Positions 46,144 through 53,066 of a stretch of DNA of 64,000 nucleotides are shown one piece after another. The stretch spans positions 124,001-188,000 of the forward strand of contig NZ_CP055153.1 of the NCBI RefSeq assembly GCF_014075995.1. The letters run 5' to 3'. Under the pieces are notes generated by a model. That model did no database searches and was not told the origin of the DNA. It saw only the letters and a program-made list of their open reading frames with translations. Position 1 is the stretch's first letter. Every line of letters begins with the position of its first letter. Source of the stretch: Adhaeribacter radiodurans (GTDB lineage Bacteria > Bacteroidota > Bacteroidia > Cytophagales > Hymenobacteraceae). The position numbers and the translations under genes were made by a program.

Positions 46144-46839
46144 TTAACCTGCCTGACGAAAAGCGGATAAATATTTTTCAATGTAAAATTGTTTGTATTT
46201 TGCTTTGTATTGCATCACAAATCGGGGATGTTCGAGCGGCATTATTGTTTCAAAAAAATGATATTTCTGATTTAACTGCCGAAGAAATTTCTCGTTTTTA
46301 CCGGTACCAAAGCAAAAGCATATATCGGTATTTATACCCAAATCTATTTGCTTTTGAATATTCTGTACAATAAACTCGTAAACGGCCTCGGTAAGTTCTG
46401 GATTATCGTAATAATTATAATTTACTTCAGTACCATTTTTACCTGGCGCCGTAAAGCCAAGCGGGCAAATAGAATTAATATAAAATTTTTGATAAAAGGC
46501 AGTTGGTCCACCATAAGCCTGAATAACGTCGTAAACAAAAACCGATGAGGGCTCGTGCGTTTCTTTGCCAAAGTAAGGAATACCGCATTCGAGTTTTAAC
46601 CTTTTCGAATCCGTAAACGGAACGCCTGTAACACCACCGCCAAACCTGCCGGGGTTTATGCCTAAAATCATGTGCCGCGCATGCCTATCGTTATAAAACT
46701 TATGATAAAACGACGACACTATCGGCATAATATTCTGATCTTCTTTAAATGGGTTTAGAATACGAATACCAAGCGGTAGTGGATCTGTAAAATCTAATGT
46801 AGCGTTAAATTGAATTACTTTATCGGCGAATGTTGTCAT
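46144..46839 (-). CDS. SMUG2-like uracil-DNA glycosylase family protein
   Basis: The start is taken as the ATG at 46839 (MTTFADKVIQF); the open frame also has a TTG 18 bases upstream. The 231-residue protein carries MILGINPGRFGGGVTGVPFT, the glycosylase motif A region of the SMUG group, and PLEHPRFVMQYK near the C-terminus, the counterpart of the motif with the His that contacts the base and inserts into the helix. This fits the DUF4918/SMUG2 family. Such enzymes remove uracil or its oxidised derivatives from DNA in base excision repair. It is a single gene, converging on the STAS-like gene and divergent from the MarR gene. Exact substrate preference is unproven. Confidence 0.82.
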   Translation of the reverse strand: MTTFADKVIQFNATLDFTDPLPLGIRILNPFKEDQNIMPIVSSFYHKFYNDRHARHMILGINPGRFGGGVTGVPFTDSKRLKLECGIPYFGKETHEPSSVFVYDVIQAYGGPTAFYQKFYINSICPLGFTAPGKNGTEVNYNYYDNPELTEAVYEFIVQNIQKQIDLGINTDICFCFGTGKNEKFLRQLNQKYHFFETIMPLEHPRFVMQYKAKYKQFYIEKYLSAFRQAG

Positions 46840-47050
46840 GCAAAATTTTACTAGCAAAAGCTTTTATCTTTCTTTTAAAAACAATACTGTTAGCAATTAA
46901 TTCCTGATTAAAACCTAAACGTACCCGAGGGTTCCTGCAATCTAAATGGGGATAAAATTAAAAATGCTTGCCTAAAAGGAAATCAGTATTTTAATTTAAC
47001 ACTTCTAACAAAGAAATCTAACTAAATTTGAAACAATGTAAATACAACTA

Positions 47051-47080
47051 TTGTATATACAAATATCATTAATACTTTTG
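47051..47080 (+). promoter_or_regulatory. Promoter of the MarR gene with overlapping operator palindrome
   Basis: A perfect 12-bp palindrome TTGTATATACAA occupies 47051-47062. Its first three bases form the TTG of a -33 element, and 19 bases after them comes TACTTTTG (47073-47080), a full match to the Bacteroidota -7 consensus TAnnTTTG. A repressor on the palindrome would block the promoter. The same palindrome recurs at 47576. Confidence 0.75.
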
Positions 47081-47106
47081 ACACGAAATTAAGAATAAGG
47101 CTAATT

Positions 47107-47556
47107 GTGAAACTCGAGGAGGAAATTAAACAAAAAAGTTTTAAGTCGCCGCATCACCGGATGATGGTAAACATCATGTTTACGGGAAATTTCCTGCAAA
47201 AGCGTTTACTATGCATGATGCGTTCCTTTGGAGTCTCGCCGCAGCAGCACAACGTTTTAAGTATTCTGCGTGGGCAACATCCTAATCCTTGTTCATTGGG
47301 CGATATTCAAGAACGAATGCTGGACCGGATGAGTAATGCTACCCGTTTAGTAGATAAATTACTGGAAAAAGGTTTGGCGGAGCGTTGTCAGTGTACGGCA
47401 AACCGTCGGAAAATAGATATTACCATTACCGAGACAGGATTAGCATTACTCAAACAAATTGAAGAAAAGGTACCTCCTTTTGAAGAATTATTTCCGGCAA
47501 TTACCCCAGAAGAAGCTTCTATCTTGGGTCAATTATTAGATAAAGTCAGGGAATAA
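47107..47556 (+). CDS. MarR-family transcriptional regulator
   Basis: The 149-residue protein starts at a GTG at 47107, 27 bases after the -7 element; no in-frame ATG lies near. Its helices fit the MarR fold, with the winged helix-turn-helix at about residues 50-105: VLSILRGQHPNPCSLGDIQE, RMSNATRLVDKLLEKGLAER and the wing CQCTANRRKIDI. The Cys residues (LLCMMR, NPCSLG, CQC) are unusual in number and could sense electrophiles or oxidation, as in known Cys-based MarR sensors; this is inference. It sits 66 bases before an Old Yellow Enzyme gene, and both upstream regions carry the same palindrome, so it probably represses itself and the reductase until a quinone or electrophile appears. Confidence 0.88.
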   Translation: MKLEEEIKQKSFKSPHHRMMVNIMFTGNFLQKRLLCMMRSFGVSPQQHNVLSILRGQHPNPCSLGDIQERMLDRMSNATRLVDKLLEKGLAERCQCTANRRKIDITITETGLALLKQIEEKVPPFEELFPAITPEEASILGQLLDKVRE

Positions 47557-47575
47557 AAAAATTTTGCTTTAACAG

Positions 47576-47587
47576 TTGTATATACAA
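47576..47587 (+). promoter_or_regulatory. Second copy of the MarR operator palindrome, upstream of the OYE gene
   Basis: TTGTATATACAA is repeated exactly, in the 66-base gap between the MarR stop and the reductase start. It ends 35 bases before the reductase ATG. A -7 element here is less clear (TAGTAATTG at 47594). Confidence 0.72.
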
Positions 47588-47622
47588 ATAATGTAGTAAT
47601 TGATAATTAGAATAAAATTAAA

Positions 47623-48729
47623 ATGGAAAAACAACCGCTTTTAACTTCATATCAGTTAGGTTCTCTAACTTTAAAAAACCGGGTAGTAATGGCTCCCATG
47701 ACTCGCAGTAGGGCCGATAACCCCGAAAACGCAGCCACAGCCTTAGCCGCTCAGTATTATGCTCAACGTGCTTCTGCAGGTTTAATTATTTCCGAAGGAA
47801 CTCAGGTTAGTCCGCAAGGGGTGGGTTATATAAATACGCCGGGTATTTATTCCGAAGCTCAGGTAAAAGGCTGGCAGCAGGTAACCGAAGCCGTACACGC
47901 AAAAGATGGGAAGATATTTGCCCAGTTATGGCACGTAGGTCGTATCTCACATCCGGATTTTCATAACGGCGAATTGCCCGTAGCTCCTTCGGCCATTAAC
48001 CCGAACGATAAGTCGTTTACTCCTCTAGGTTTTAAAGATACCGTTACCCCGCGCGCCCTGGAAACGCACGAAGTTCAAGCTATTGTGCAGGACTTTAAAA
48101 AGGCGGCCGCTAATGCTTTAAAAGCTGGTTTTGATGGGGTAGAACTACACGCCAGCAACGGATATTTAATTCAGCAGTTTTTTAATAAAGTATCTAACCA
48201 GCGTACCGAACAATACGGAGGTTCTATCGAAAATCGCGCTCGTTTTCTGTTCGAAATCTTAGATGCTTTAAAAGAAGTAATTGATCTCAACCTCGTGGGT
48301 GTACGACTAAATCCTTCGTTACATGGTTTAAGCGGAATTACCGTAGATGAGGAAACCATTCCAACTTTCGAGTACATTGTAAAACGTTTAAACGAGTATA
48401 ATCTGGCTTACCTACATTTATCAGAGCCTTTTGTGCCCGTAGATAATGTACCCCATGCAGTAGCCGAAGTGGCTAAACACTTCCGTCCGTTATATACTGG
48501 CACTTTAATTATTAACAAAGGATTTAGCCAGGAAACAGGCAACCAAATAATTACGGAAGGTTTAGCAGACCTAGTGTCTTTTGGCGTACCATTTATTTCT
48601 AATCCTGATTTGCCCGAGCGTTTTGCGCAAAAAGCCGAGTTATCTGCTCCAGATAAAAATACTTTTTATACGGGCGGAGCGAAAGGATACGTAGATTATC
48701 CTGCTTTGGCTGAGATAGAAGCTTCGTAG
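47623..48729 (+). CDS. Old Yellow Enzyme family ene-reductase (NADH:flavin oxidoreductase)
   Basis: The 368-residue FMN enzyme has the family order: LKNRVVMAPMTRSRAD at the N-terminus, the FMN-contacting segment GLIISEGTQVSPQGVGY, AQLWHVGRISHP, and the substrate-activating ELHASNGYLIQQFF (about 173-186) with its His, Asn and Tyr. YGGSIENRARF and VGVRLNPS complete the barrel. It reduces activated C=C bonds of enals, maleimides, quinones or nitro compounds with NAD(P)H and is cytoplasmic. It is like classical NemA/OYE types. Being downstream of a Cys-rich MarR gene and a shared palindrome, it probably serves electrophile detoxification. A terminator follows at 48757. Confidence 0.92.
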   Translation: MEKQPLLTSYQLGSLTLKNRVVMAPMTRSRADNPENAATALAAQYYAQRASAGLIISEGTQVSPQGVGYINTPGIYSEAQVKGWQQVTEAVHAKDGKIFAQLWHVGRISHPDFHNGELPVAPSAINPNDKSFTPLGFKDTVTPRALETHEVQAIVQDFKKAAANALKAGFDGVELHASNGYLIQQFFNKVSNQRTEQYGGSIENRARFLFEILDALKEVIDLNLVGVRLNPSLHGLSGITVDEETIPTFEYIVKRLNEYNLAYLHLSEPFVPVDNVPHAVAEVAKHFRPLYTGTLIINKGFSQETGNQIITEGLADLVSFGVPFISNPDLPERFAQKAELSAPDKNTFYTGGAKGYVDYPALAEIEAS

Positions 48730-48756
48730 TTTTAATTTTTTCTTTGTTTTTGTTCC

Positions 48757-48790
48757 AAGCCGGCCGGATTCTTCCGCCGGCTTTTTTATT
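48757..48790 (+). terminator. Terminator after the OYE gene
   Basis: An 8-bp GC-rich stem (AAGCCGGC / GCCGGCTT) with an 11-base loop ends in a T7 run, 27 bases past the stop codon. Confidence 0.8.
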
Positions 48791-48848
48791 AAACTTGAAT
48801 TAAGCCTTGTATGAAAACATTTACTGTCGAAAAAGCTTACTATTTTAG

Positions 48849-48887
48849 TAAATCCATATAAAAACAGGTAGTTTTTATATGGATTTA
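48849..48887. repeat. Perfect 17-bp inverted repeat in the gap before the aldo/keto reductase
   Basis: The arms 48849-48865 and 48871-48887 (TAAATCCATATAAAAAC and its complement) flank the loop AGGTA. It lies 47 bases before the predicted promoter of the next gene. It could be a second terminator or an operator-like site. Confidence 0.6.
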
Positions 48888-48933
48888 TCCTATTTTGCTA
48901 AACAAATATTTATAAAAAGTAAATAGGTAAAAA

Positions 48934-48966
48934 TTTGCCTTGCTACCCACGTATGTTCCATATTTG
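48934..48966 (+). promoter_or_regulatory. Predicted Bacteroidota-type promoter of the aldo/keto reductase gene
   Basis: TTTG at 48934-48937 is followed after 21 bases by CATATTTG (48959-48966), which matches TAnnTTTG at all but the first position. The ATG lies 28 bases downstream, a normal leader length. Confidence 0.5.
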
Positions 48967-48994
48967 TTTTAATCTACTTAAAAACCTATAAGCT

Positions 48995-50032
48995 ATGAAA
49001 TACAATTTATTAGGTAATACCGGAGTGTTGGTTTCGGAACTTTGCTTTGGTACGATGACATTTGGTGGACAGGGTTATTGGGAAGCCATCGGGAGGCAAA
49101 CCCAGGACGAAGCGAACGCCTTGCTTAAAACGGCGGTAGATGCGGGTATTAACTTTATTGATACGGCCAACGTGTATTCGTACGGACAATCAGAGCAAAT
49201 ACTGGGGCAAGGGCTCAAACAAGCCGGACTTTCCCGTAATGAATTATTTATTGCTACTAAAGTTCGTGGCCGCATGAGTGCCGGCGTAAATCAAGTAGGC
49301 TTATCGCGTTATCACATTTTTCAATCGGTAGAAGAAAGTTTGCAGCGGCTACAGATGGACCATGTAGATTTACTTTATGTGCACGGCGTAGATGCGGCAA
49401 CCTCGGTAGAGCAGGTAGTACATAGCTTGCACGATTTAGTAACCAGCGGCAAAGTGCGTTACATTGGGGTGTGTAATTGGCCAGCCTGGATGGTAATGAA
49501 AGCATTGAGTATTGCCAAGCAGCACGGCTGGCACGAGTTTGTAGCAATGCAATATTTTTATGCCGTAGCTAACCGCGATGTGGAGCAAGAATTATTGCCT
49601 TTAGCCCTGGATCAGCATTTAGGATTTATGCCCTGGAGTCCGTTGGCCGGAGGCTTCTTATCGGGTAAGTTTACTCGTAATCAAACCAATACCGGTGGCC
49701 AATCGCGGCGCGATAGCTTTGATTTTCCGGTGATAGATAAAGAAAAAGCTTACGATATTATTGATGTATTAATACGACTAAGTGAAAATTATAATGTATC
49801 GGCAGCCGAAGTAGCATTAGCCTGGGTGCGGCAACAAAAAGGTATTACCAGTACTATTATTGGGGCCAAAACACCGGAACAACTTACGTCTAATATTCAC
49901 TCTACAACTTTTGATTTATCAGCAGCCATTCTGGAAGAGTTAAATACTGTAAGTCAGCCGGAGAAAAGATATCCAGGTTGGATGGTAGAACGGCAAATGG
50001 GCGACCGGTTACCAGTAGCGGATAAAAAATAA
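48995..50032 (+). CDS. Aldo/keto reductase
   Basis: The 345-residue protein starts MKYNLLGNTGVLVSELCFG and has the AKR catalytic tetrad: Asp and Tyr in NFIDTANVYSYGQSEQ, Lys in LFIATKV and His in LLYVHGVD. C-terminal elements WSPLAGGFLSGKF and STIIGAKTPEQL bind NADPH. It reduces aldehydes or ketones in the cytoplasm; YghZ- or PhnE-like groups are the nearest type, but the natural substrate is unknown. It follows the MarR/OYE pair on the same strand but has its own promoter-like site and is separated from the pair by a terminator. It converges on the SDR gene and shares a bidirectional terminator with it. Confidence 0.92.
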   Translation: MKYNLLGNTGVLVSELCFGTMTFGGQGYWEAIGRQTQDEANALLKTAVDAGINFIDTANVYSYGQSEQILGQGLKQAGLSRNELFIATKVRGRMSAGVNQVGLSRYHIFQSVEESLQRLQMDHVDLLYVHGVDAATSVEQVVHSLHDLVTSGKVRYIGVCNWPAWMVMKALSIAKQHGWHEFVAMQYFYAVANRDVEQELLPLALDQHLGFMPWSPLAGGFLSGKFTRNQTNTGGQSRRDSFDFPVIDKEKAYDIIDVLIRLSENYNVSAAEVALAWVRQQKGITSTIIGAKTPEQLTSNIHSTTFDLSAAILEELNTVSQPEKRYPGWMVERQMGDRLPVADKK

Positions 50033-50043
50033 TTAATTGTATA

Positions 50044-50087
50044 AAAATAAAAGCGGCTCAGAAAATTCTCTGAGCCGCTTTTATTTT
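50044..50087. terminator. Bidirectional terminator between convergent AKR and SDR genes
   Basis: A perfect 19-bp stem (AAAATAAAAGCGGCTCAGA and its complement) with a 6-base loop begins 12 bases after the AKR stop and ends 2 bases before the SDR stop. A-rich and T-rich flanks allow termination in both directions. Confidence 0.88.
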
Positions 50088-50089
50088 GC

Positions 50090-50806
50090 TTAAGGATTAG
50101 TTGACCACATGCCGGCTTCTTTAATAAATACCCGGCGGTTTAATTTAAGCTGGGCAATTATTAATTCAGCTAAATCTTCGGGCTGCATTACTTTTTCCGG
50201 ATTGCCATCGGTAAGTTTGTTGGCAATGGCCAGGTCAGTGGCTACAGTGCTGGGCGTTAAAGCGCTTACCCGAATATTGTGTTTGCGCACTTCCTGCATT
50301 AACGATTCGGTTAAACCCATTACGGCAAACTTAGAAGCACTGTAAGCACTGGTAACGGCCGCGCCCCGCTGACCCGCCGTAGAAGAAATATTAATAATAT
50401 CGCCGGTTTGGCGTTCTATCATATCCGGTAAAACGGCGCGAGTCATATAATATACCCCCATTAAGTTAACCTGAATAATTTTTCCCCACTCGGCTGGTTC
50501 CAATTCCAGAAATTTACCAAAAGTACCCGTACCAGCATTATTAATTAAAATATCAACGGGGCCCAGTACTTTTTTAATTTGAACGGCCGCCGCATTTACA
50601 GCATTTATATCCGCTATATCGGCGGTTACTACCGAAGTTTTAACCCCAAGACCTTGAATAGCATTGGCTGTATCTTGTAGTTGGCTGGAAGTACGAGCCA
50701 GTAAGCCCACGTGTACACCTTCTTTTGCTAAAGCAATAGCTATTGCCCGGCCAATACCTTTTCCGGCTCCGGTAACCAGGGCAACTTTGCCTTTTAATGA
50801 TTCCAT
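50090..50806 (-). CDS. Short-chain dehydrogenase/reductase (3-oxoacyl-ACP reductase-like)
   Basis: The start is taken as the ATG at 50806 ([19 protein letters not shown]), which puts the Rossmann motif at the usual distance; the frame extends 33 bases upstream. The 238-residue protein has the classical SDR landmarks: [10 protein letters not shown] for NADP binding, NNAGTGTFG, and the catalytic Ser and Tyr-x-x-x-Lys in [20 protein letters not shown]. It is like FabG paralogues, which are often of unknown substrate. It is cytoplasmic and transcribed alone. Confidence 0.9.
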   Translation of the reverse strand: MESLKGKVALVTGAGKGIGRAIAIALAKEGVHVGLLARTSSQLQDTANAIQGLGVKTSVVTADIADINAVNAAAVQIKKVLGPVDILINNAGTGTFGKFLELEPAEWGKIIQVNLMGVYYMTRAVLPDMIERQTGDIINISSTAGQRGAAVTSAYSASKFAVMGLTESLMQEVRKHNIRVSALTPSTVATDLAIANKLTDGNPEKVMQPEDLAELIIAQLKLNRRVFIKEAGMWSTNP

Positions 50807-51116
50807 ATTTACTTTATTTAGTAAGTAGTTATAATTCAAAATTTATAATGGCAAATATACCGTGTTTGAAAATAACCTGTGTGCTTGAGTTATGTTTCAA
50901 TTATAAGACACAAGTATCCGGATATTAGATGTTAGACTTTGGTGTAATCAAGCATGTGAATATCAATGGTATATTACAGTAATCTCGACACCTGATATAT
51001 TGAATTAATTTTTGCCAGTTACTAGAATTATCAAAATTATCAACCACTAAAATTTTACACTCTTTAAAAGCACCATAACGTATAAAGTTCTAATTAAAAA
51101 GCTTACGAATTATAAT
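50807..51116. other. Intergenic region between divergent SDR and SelT/W/H-like genes
   Basis: This 310-base gap contains no open frame, hairpin or clear promoter match that I can support. It should carry the promoters of both neighbouring genes. Confidence 0.45.
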
Positions 51117-51395
51117 ATGCCAACCCCTCGTCTGGAAATTAACTATTGTACGCAATGCCGTTGGCTTTTACGGGCCGCCTGGCTGGCGCAAGAAGTATTA
51201 ACTACCTTTGAGTTAGAAATGGGTGAAGTTGCTTTAATACCTGGAACGGGTGGAGTATTAGATATCCGTTTAAATGGAGAATTAATCTTTTCTAGGAAAG
51301 AAGCCGGGCGGTTTCCGGAAGCAAAGGAATTAAAACAACTTATTCGGGATATAATTGCTCCCGATAAGCCATTGGGCCACAGTGATCGCAAGTAA
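51117..51395 (+). CDS. SelT/SelW/SelH-family (Rdx) thioredoxin-fold protein
   Basis: The 92-residue protein MPTPRLEINYCTQCRWLLRA has a CxxC redox motif (CTQC) at the end of the first strand, and GTGGVLDIRLNGELIFSRKE and GRFPEAKELKQLIRDI further on, as in the Rdx family. In animals the first or second Cys of this motif is selenocysteine; here both are Cys. The fold suggests a thiol-redox role in the cytoplasm, but bacterial members have no established reaction. Length is normal for the family. It converges on the VOC gene. Confidence 0.85.
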   Translation: MPTPRLEINYCTQCRWLLRAAWLAQEVLTTFELEMGEVALIPGTGGVLDIRLNGELIFSRKEAGRFPEAKELKQLIRDIIAPDKPLGHSDRK

Positions 51396-51460
51396 AACGT
51401 GAACCAGCCAGATTAAGCGTGTTTCTTCTCCTGTCTAGCTTGAAAAAAGTAAATAATTTT

Positions 51461-51523
51461 GACAGTTTCTGCCGGGAGAAGTCACCTGTTTAAAAAAAGT
51501 AACTTTTACCGGTAGAAACTGCC
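51461..51523. repeat. Imperfect 25-bp inverted repeat between convergent genes
   Basis: The arms 51461-51485 and 51499-51523 match at 20 of 25 positions, around a 13-base spacer rich in A. It lies between the stops of the Rdx and VOC genes, so a bidirectional terminator is likely, possibly derived from a mobile repeat. Confidence 0.55.
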
Positions 51524-51549
51524 AATAAGATTGGTTCTATAAATGAATT

Positions 51550-52023
51550 TTATTCTTTGGCATCGTTTACTTCAATCCAATGGCCATCCGGGTCCTGAAA
51601 ATAAACTTGTTTTACGCCATCGGTACGTAAAGTGTATTCTTGCGGTGCTCCGGTCCAACTCTCAAACTTAATGTTTTCTTTTTTAAGGCGGCTAATAAAA
51701 TCTTCGACCGAGGCAACGCTAAAGCACAAATGCTCACTTTTATCGTAAAGGGTTTCGTGCGGCTTACCCTGTATTAAATGCAAATGCGACTTTTCGCCCA
51801 CGCTAAACCAGGTGTGCAAGCCATCTTTAAACGGCTCGGGTATTTTTTTTAACTGCAAAAAGTTTTCGTAGAAAGTAGTGGTAGTTTGCAGGTCTTTTAC
51901 GTGCAGGGCCACGTGGTTGAGCCAGGTAAGCGGTTGTGCCTTAGTTGCCTTGGTTTGAGCATTTGTAGTTAAAGTTGTTAAACTTAAAATGCTGGCGAAA
52001 CAAAAGAAAAATAAATATTTCAT
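51550..52023 (-). CDS. Exported VOC (glyoxalase/dioxygenase) fold protein
   Basis: The 157-residue product has a signal peptide (LFFFCFASILSLTTLTTNAQ). It then has a single VOC domain: LNHVALHVKDLQTTTTFYEN with the first metal-ligand His, HLHLIQG, EHLCFSVASVEDF and VYFQDPDGHWIEVND with the last Glu ligand. Single-domain VOC proteins act as dimers and include glyoxalases, dioxygenases and antibiotic-binding proteins. Export to the periplasm is unusual for a glyoxalase, so a small-molecule-binding or isomerase role is possible. It is transcribed alone, converging on the Rdx gene. Confidence 0.85.
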   Translation of the reverse strand: MKYLFFFCFASILSLTTLTTNAQTKATKAQPLTWLNHVALHVKDLQTTTTFYENFLQLKKIPEPFKDGLHTWFSVGEKSHLHLIQGKPHETLYDKSEHLCFSVASVEDFISRLKKENIKFESWTGAPQEYTLRTDGVKQVYFQDPDGHWIEVNDAKE

Positions 52024-52244
52024 ATTAGCTGTTATAAAAATAGGGTAGAAGGCGAAGATAAAAACTATCCTGCAAATAATTTAACTATCCTTACGCAATC
52101 TTCAACTTTATTAAGTTTAGTGCTTTATCCCGAGTTCTGTTTTATTTATACTAAAGATTTGTAACTTAGCGTTAAGAAATATGTTCAACTAAAACACTGG
52201 TAAGTACAAACTTTAATTATTCTGCCTCTGAATTTTCCCCAAAA

Positions 52245-52721
52245 ATGGACCTTTTAAAGCAGCAGTATAAATTAATGCAAAGTGCCCGTGCCGCGTTGTT
52301 TAGCTACGGCGATACGTTTACTTTAGCGCACTTTACCGAGGATTTGCCAATGTTTGGTGGTAACAGTATTCGAAGTTTATGGGTGCATACAGCTAACACC
52401 TATCAGTTTTGGTTAGGTAATTTTGCTCAACAGCAGGAATTCCCTTTTATTAAACCACTTTTTGTAGCAAACCTGAACGAAGTACGCCGGGTTTTTCAGG
52501 AAGTAAATAGTTTAACCGAACAGTTTTTGCAACATTTTGAGGAGAAATGGTCAGAACCAATTACCGGTGAAATACCTTGGCGAAAAATAAACATGCAAGT
52601 AACTCCGCTTGCGCTTTTTACGCATGTAATTACGCACGAGTGCCACCACAAAGGGCAAATAGTTTCTATGAGCCGGCAATTAGGGTATACGCCACCCGAT
52701 ACTGACTTGCTCCGGTTTTAA
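52245..52721 (+). CDS. DinB-family four-helix-bundle protein
   Basis: The 158-residue protein has the DinB layout of four helices with three metal-binding His: the first in SLWVHTANTY (about residue 47) and two in THECHHKGQI (about 129-134), followed by the usual MSRQLGYTPPDTDLL end. DinB/YfiT-type proteins are metal-dependent thiol-transferases or hydrolases of largely unknown substrate, often induced by DNA damage or stress. It is cytoplasmic. It is followed by the 36-residue lysine-rich ORF on the same strand. Confidence 0.88.
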   Translation: MDLLKQQYKLMQSARAALFSYGDTFTLAHFTEDLPMFGGNSIRSLWVHTANTYQFWLGNFAQQQEFPFIKPLFVANLNEVRRVFQEVNSLTEQFLQHFEEKWSEPITGEIPWRKINMQVTPLALFTHVITHECHHKGQIVSMSRQLGYTPPDTDLLRF

Positions 52722-52790
52722 GGTAACTTTTAAATGCAATAAAAGTTAAAGAATAAAAAAGTAGTCTTATAAATTTTAAACTTTATAATC

Positions 52791-52901
52791 ATGGGAAAAG
52801 CACAAGACGCCAAAAAGGAACAAAAGAAAAAACCTACTAAAACGGACAAAGAAAAGCGCGCCGAAAAGCAAGAAAAGAAGAACAAACCTAAATATGATTA
52901 A
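52791..52901 (+). CDS. Lysine-rich small protein of 36 residues
   Basis: An ATG frame of 36 codons plus stop starts MGKAQDAKKEQKKKPTKTDK and ends NKPKYD. Fourteen residues are Lys and almost all the rest are Glu, Asp, Gln, Ala, Thr or Pro, with no hydrophobic core, so it should be disordered and very basic. I recall similar short Lys-rich hypothetical proteins in Cytophagales genomes. It lies 69 bases after the DinB gene, and a terminator follows at 52972. Nucleic-acid or ribosome binding is possible but not shown. Confidence 0.6.
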   Translation: MGKAQDAKKEQKKKPTKTDKEKRAEKQEKKNKPKYD

Positions 52902-52971
52902 TTGGTAAACTTACCTAATAATACCCGTAAGCCAGTTATGGAAAAGGAGTTGGCTTTTTATTTAAATTCAG

Positions 52972-53006
52972 AAAAGTCCTACCTGTACCCAATTGGTAGG
53001 ACTTTT
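52972..53006 (+). terminator. Terminator after the lysine-rich small ORF
   Basis: A perfect 12-bp stem (AAAAGTCCTACC / GGTAGGACTTTT) with an 11-base loop ends in a T-rich tail. A weaker hairpin (GCCAGTT ... AGTTGGC) lies just before it at about 52930-52956. Confidence 0.78.
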
Positions 53007-53033
53007 ACTTTTATAGAGGTAAAATTTTATAAT

Positions 53034-53062
53034 TTTGCCTCTTCGTTCAGTATATAGTTTTG
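53034..53062 (+). promoter_or_regulatory. Predicted Bacteroidota-type promoter immediately before the GH20 start
   Basis: TTTG at 53034-53037 and TAGTTTTG at 53055-53062, a full match to TAnnTTTG, are 17 bases apart, slightly short of the usual 19-21. The ATG is only 4 bases beyond, so transcription would begin at or near the start codon and the message would be nearly leaderless. Confidence 0.45.
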
Positions 53063-53066
53063 CGAA

